64,000 bases of DNA from Ecdyonurus torrentis. Taxonomy: Eukaryota; Arthropoda; Insecta; Ephemeroptera; Heptageniidae. The stretch is from NCBI GenBank assembly GCA_949318235.1, contig OX439127.1:4778436-4842435 (forward strand), in the 5' to 3' direction. This document shows, piece by piece, positions 60,801 to 64,000 of this stretch (within the stretch, counting starts at the first letter, position 1; each line of letters opens with the position of its first letter). A program made the translations under genes and the position numbers. The notes under the pieces are model-generated. The model was not told the origin of the DNA and searched no databases. It saw nothing but the letters and a program-made list of their open reading frames with translations.

Positions 60801-63800
60801 ATAAATAATGTGCAAAGTCTTTCTTCAGTTCGACTTCTTTTTTTTTCGATACATAGCACAGAAAATTACTAGTGCAAAAATAAATATAGAGTATTGAATT
60901 TATGTAAATATTTTGGTTTAAAAACAGGCAAAACCTTGACTAAAATGTTATGCGGGTTGCATAAATCAAAATTTACTAATCACTGTAACTAATTTAATTT
61001 TTAAATTACAGTTTGAAATTAGGTTTGTGCTGCTTATGAAAACATAGATCTATATAAAAAGAATTTAAAATTCATTGTAAAGCAAATATTAATAGTGTGC
61101 AAAATCATTTTTCTGTTCGACTTATTTTTCTGGTCGACACATAGCGAAAAAAATTAGTAGTGCAAAAGTAAACATAAAATATGCAACTTATGTAAATATT
61201 TCAGTTTAAAATCAGGCAAATCCTGGTCTGAAATGTTATGAAGGTTCAATAAATTAAAATATTCTAATCACTGCAACTAATTGTATATTTAAATTATAGT
61301 TTGAAATTAGGTTGAAGCTGCTTACGACTACATAGAACTACATAAAAAGAATTGGAAATTAATTGTAAGGCAAATATTAATAATGTGCAAAATCTCTTTT
61401 CTGTTCCACTTCTTTTTTCTGTTACACACATAGCGAAAAACAATTACTTGTGCAAAAACAAATCAAAAGTATGCAATTTATGCAGACATTTTTGTTTAAA
61501 AACAGGCAAAACCTGGTCTAAAAATGTTATGCGGGTTGCATAAATCGAATTTTTTTAATAAGTGCTACTGTTAAAACCAATAAAAAAAACACGACAGCAT
61601 TAGTCTTATGGTCACCGATCTCCAGACACGACCCTCGCTACCTCGAAAATTCACAAAATTTTAGCGTAGGATATTATCTCAAGAGTTATATCAATTCCAT
61701 ACACGAGACTGTAAAACATAGTATTTCTATGTTACTTTATTAATGAAATTCATTATATACAGATTATAGAGTCTTCAGTCTTTTAGGCATTTATATCTTA
61801 TGTATAAACTACCGCAACTAATTAAATTTTTAAATTATAGTTTGAAATTAGGTTTGTGCTGCTTACGACAACTTAGAACTACATTAAAAAAAATTAAATT
61901 AATTGTAAAGCAAATATTAATAATGTGCAAAGTCTTTGTTCTGTTCGACTTCTTTTTTTTGTTCCATACATAGCAGAGAAAATTACTTGTGCAAAAATAA
62001 ATATAAATATGCTATTTATGTAAAAAAATTTGGTTTAAAAACAGGCAAAACCTTGTCTGAAATGTAATGCGGGTTGCATTAATCAAAATTTACTAATCAC
62101 TGCAACTAATTTAATTTTTGAATTAAAGTTTGAAATTAAGTTTGTGCTGCTTACGACTACATAGAACTACATATAAAGAATTGGAAATTAATTGTAAGGC
62201 AAATATTAATAATGTGCAAAATCTCTTTTCTGTTCCACTTCTTTTTTCTGTTACACACATAGCAAAAAAAAATTACTTGTGCAAAAATAAATATATAATA
62301 TGCAATTTATGAAAAAATTTCGGTTTAAAAACAGGCAAATTCTGGTCTGAAATGTTATGAGGGTTGCATAAATTGAAATTTTCTAATCACTGTTACTTTT
62401 AAAAGCAAAATAAACCAAGACAACATTAGTCCTATTGTCACCGATCTCGAGACATGACCCTTGCAACCTCGAAAATCCACGAAAATTTTGCGTAGGACAT
62501 ATACTCAAGAGTTCTATCAATTTAATACACGAAACTGTAAAAAAAGTATATCTATGTTACTTTAATGTTGAAATTCGTTATATACAGATTTTAAAGTCCT
62601 CAGTCTTTTGGGCAGTTATATCTAATGTTAAAACTACTGCCACTAATTTATTTTTTAATTATAGTTTGAAATTAGGTTTGTGCTTCTCACGAAAACATAG
62701 AACTACATAAAAAGAATTTGAAATTAATTGTAAAGCAAATATTAATAATGTGCAAAGTCTTTGTTCTGTTCAACTTCTTTTTTTTTTTGTTCGATATACA
62801 GCAAAGAAAATTACTAGTGCAAAAATAAATAGAAAATATGCAATTTATGTAAAGATTTTGGTTTAAAAACAGGCAAAACCTGGTCTGAAAATGTTATGCA
62901 GGTTGCATAAATCGAAATTTTTTAATAACTGCTACTGTTAAAACCAATAAAAAAAAACACGACAACATTAGTCTTATGGTCACTGATCTCCAGACACGAC
63001 CCTCGCAACCTTAAAAAACCACGTAAATTTAGCGTACGACATTATCTCAAGAATAATATCAATTTCATACACGAGACTGTAAAACATAGTATTTCTATGT
63101 TACTTTAATGTTGAAATTTATTATACACAGATTTTAGAGTCTTCAGTCTTTTAGGCATTTAAATCTTGTGTTAAAACTATTACAACTAATTTAATTTTTT
63201 AATTATAGTTTGAAATTAGGTTTGTGCTGCTTATGACAACATAGAACTACAAAAAATATTTGAAATTAATTGTAAAGCAAATATTAATAATGTGCAAAAT
63301 CTTTGTTCAGTTCGATTTTTTGTTTCGATACATAGCACAGAAAATTACTAGTGGAAAATTAATATAAGTATGCAATTTATTTAAATATTTTGGTTTAAAA
63401 ACAGGCAAAACTTTGTCTGAAATGTTATGCGGGTTGCATAAATCAAAATTTACTTTTCCGTGTAACTAATTTAATTTTTAAATTACAGTTTGAAATTAGG
63501 TTTGTGCTGCTTATGACAACATAGATCTATATAAAAAGAATTTGAAATTAATTGTAAAGCAAATATTAATAGTGTGCAAAATCATTTTTCTGTTCGACTT
63601 CTTTTTCTGTTCGACACATAGCGAAATAAAATTAGTAGTGCAAAAATAAATATAAAATATGCAACTTATGTAAACATTTCGGTTTAAAAACAGGCAAATC
63701 CTGGACTGAAATGTTAAGAGGGTTAAATAAATTAAAATATTCTAATCACTGCAACTAATTTAATATTTAAATTATAGTTTGAAATTAGGTTGAAGCTGCT

Positions 63801-64000
63801 TACGACTACATAGAACTACATAAAAAAAATTGGAAATTAATTGTAAGGCAAATATTAATAATGTGCAAAATCTCTTTTCTGTTCCTCTTCTTTTTTCTGT
63901 TACACACATAGCGAAAAACAATTATTTGTGCAAAAATGAATCAAAAAGATGCAATTTATGTAGACATTTTTGTTTAAAAACAGGCAAAACCTGGTCTGAA
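54855..64000 (+). repeat. Satellite array with higher-order structure, continues past window
   Basis: Using GAAATTAGGTT as an anchor, unit starts lie near 55132, 55423, 55711, 56251, 56542, 57079, 57950, 58491, 58780, 59069, 59610, 59899, 60187, 60728, 61014, 61302, 61843, 62131, 62669, 63211, 63491 and 63781. Spacing is about 289 bp (short unit) or about 541 bp (short unit plus a 252-bp module with CACGACAACATTAGTCC and TCAAGAGTTATATCAATTTC). Three unit types, m1-m2-m3L, recur as a 1118-bp block at 58491, 59610 and 60728. A variant block (m1', m4L, m5L) occurs at 56251 and 61843. Non-coding; function unknown. Confidence 0.95.
57079..57950 (+). repeat. Rearranged satellite block (871 bp)
   Basis: The only break in the 289/541 rhythm. 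Two units both starting GTGCTTCTCACGAAAACATA (57079, 57950) enclose a fusion near 57460, where the long module stops at TCTCAAG and jumps to GAATTGGAATGAATTG. It looks like an unequal exchange; the corresponding block at 62669 has only one such unit. Confidence 0.8.

Noticed and set aside
54855..64000. Protein-coding or rRNA repeat
   Set aside because: All frames are closed within short distances and nothing resembles rRNA; small open frames in the array recur only because the units do.

Overview
This window looks like AT-rich, repeat-saturated intergenic DNA from an invertebrate animal. The grounds are a mariner transposase remnant, a non-LTR retrotransposon remnant, tRNA-derived short repeats with pol III boxes, very long perfect microsatellites, no bacterial-type gene spacing, and no recognisable intact host protein-coding gene. 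I cannot name the species. A perfect tetranucleotide tract of more than 1.1 kb suggests a long-read assembly.

Layout. Positions 1-2490 (locus A) are a direct copy of 36163-44018 (locus B). B is swollen by nested insertions: a hAT-type MITE, a tRNA-like tandem and inverted cluster, a 1.46-kb hAT-like element, a 2.05-kb near-perfect palindrome, a short TA-target MITE and others. A carries two TTAA-target elements that B lacks. Positions 2.5-13.4 kb hold microsatellites, a palindromic MITE inside a (TA)n tract, a 1296-bp mariner (9872-11167) sitting inside an older MITE, and a TTAA element nested in another copy of that MITE. Positions 13.4-22.8 kb are a collinear tandem duplication of about 4.4 kb (13455-17815 versus 18425-22780), again with copy-specific insertions. 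Positions 22.8-36 kb are AT-rich background with MITE copies, two tRNA-derived SINEs (each inside another MITE) and microsatellites. Positions 44-54 kb hold more MITEs, the giant (ACTC)n, two adjacent SINEs, a 188-bp tandem repeat and the RT remnant. From about 54855 to the right edge lies a satellite array of about 289-bp and 541-bp units in higher-order blocks (1118 bp).

How the parts fit. No pathway or operon is visible. The coherent story is mobile-element dynamics. Several unrelated non-autonomous families are present: P1, P2, P3 and a foldback with TTAA target sites; T and M4 with TA or TATA; H1 and H2 with 8-bp duplications; M3; and tRNA-derived SINEs. They can be dated relative to each other because duplicated loci provide filled and empty sites. 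The satellite shares a roughly 45-bp core with MITE P1, so one of the two probably gave rise to the other. Nineteen exact TGACGTCA (CRE-type) octamers occur, most of them inside MITEs, far above chance. All homology statements are by-eye alignment within this window; no database search was possible.
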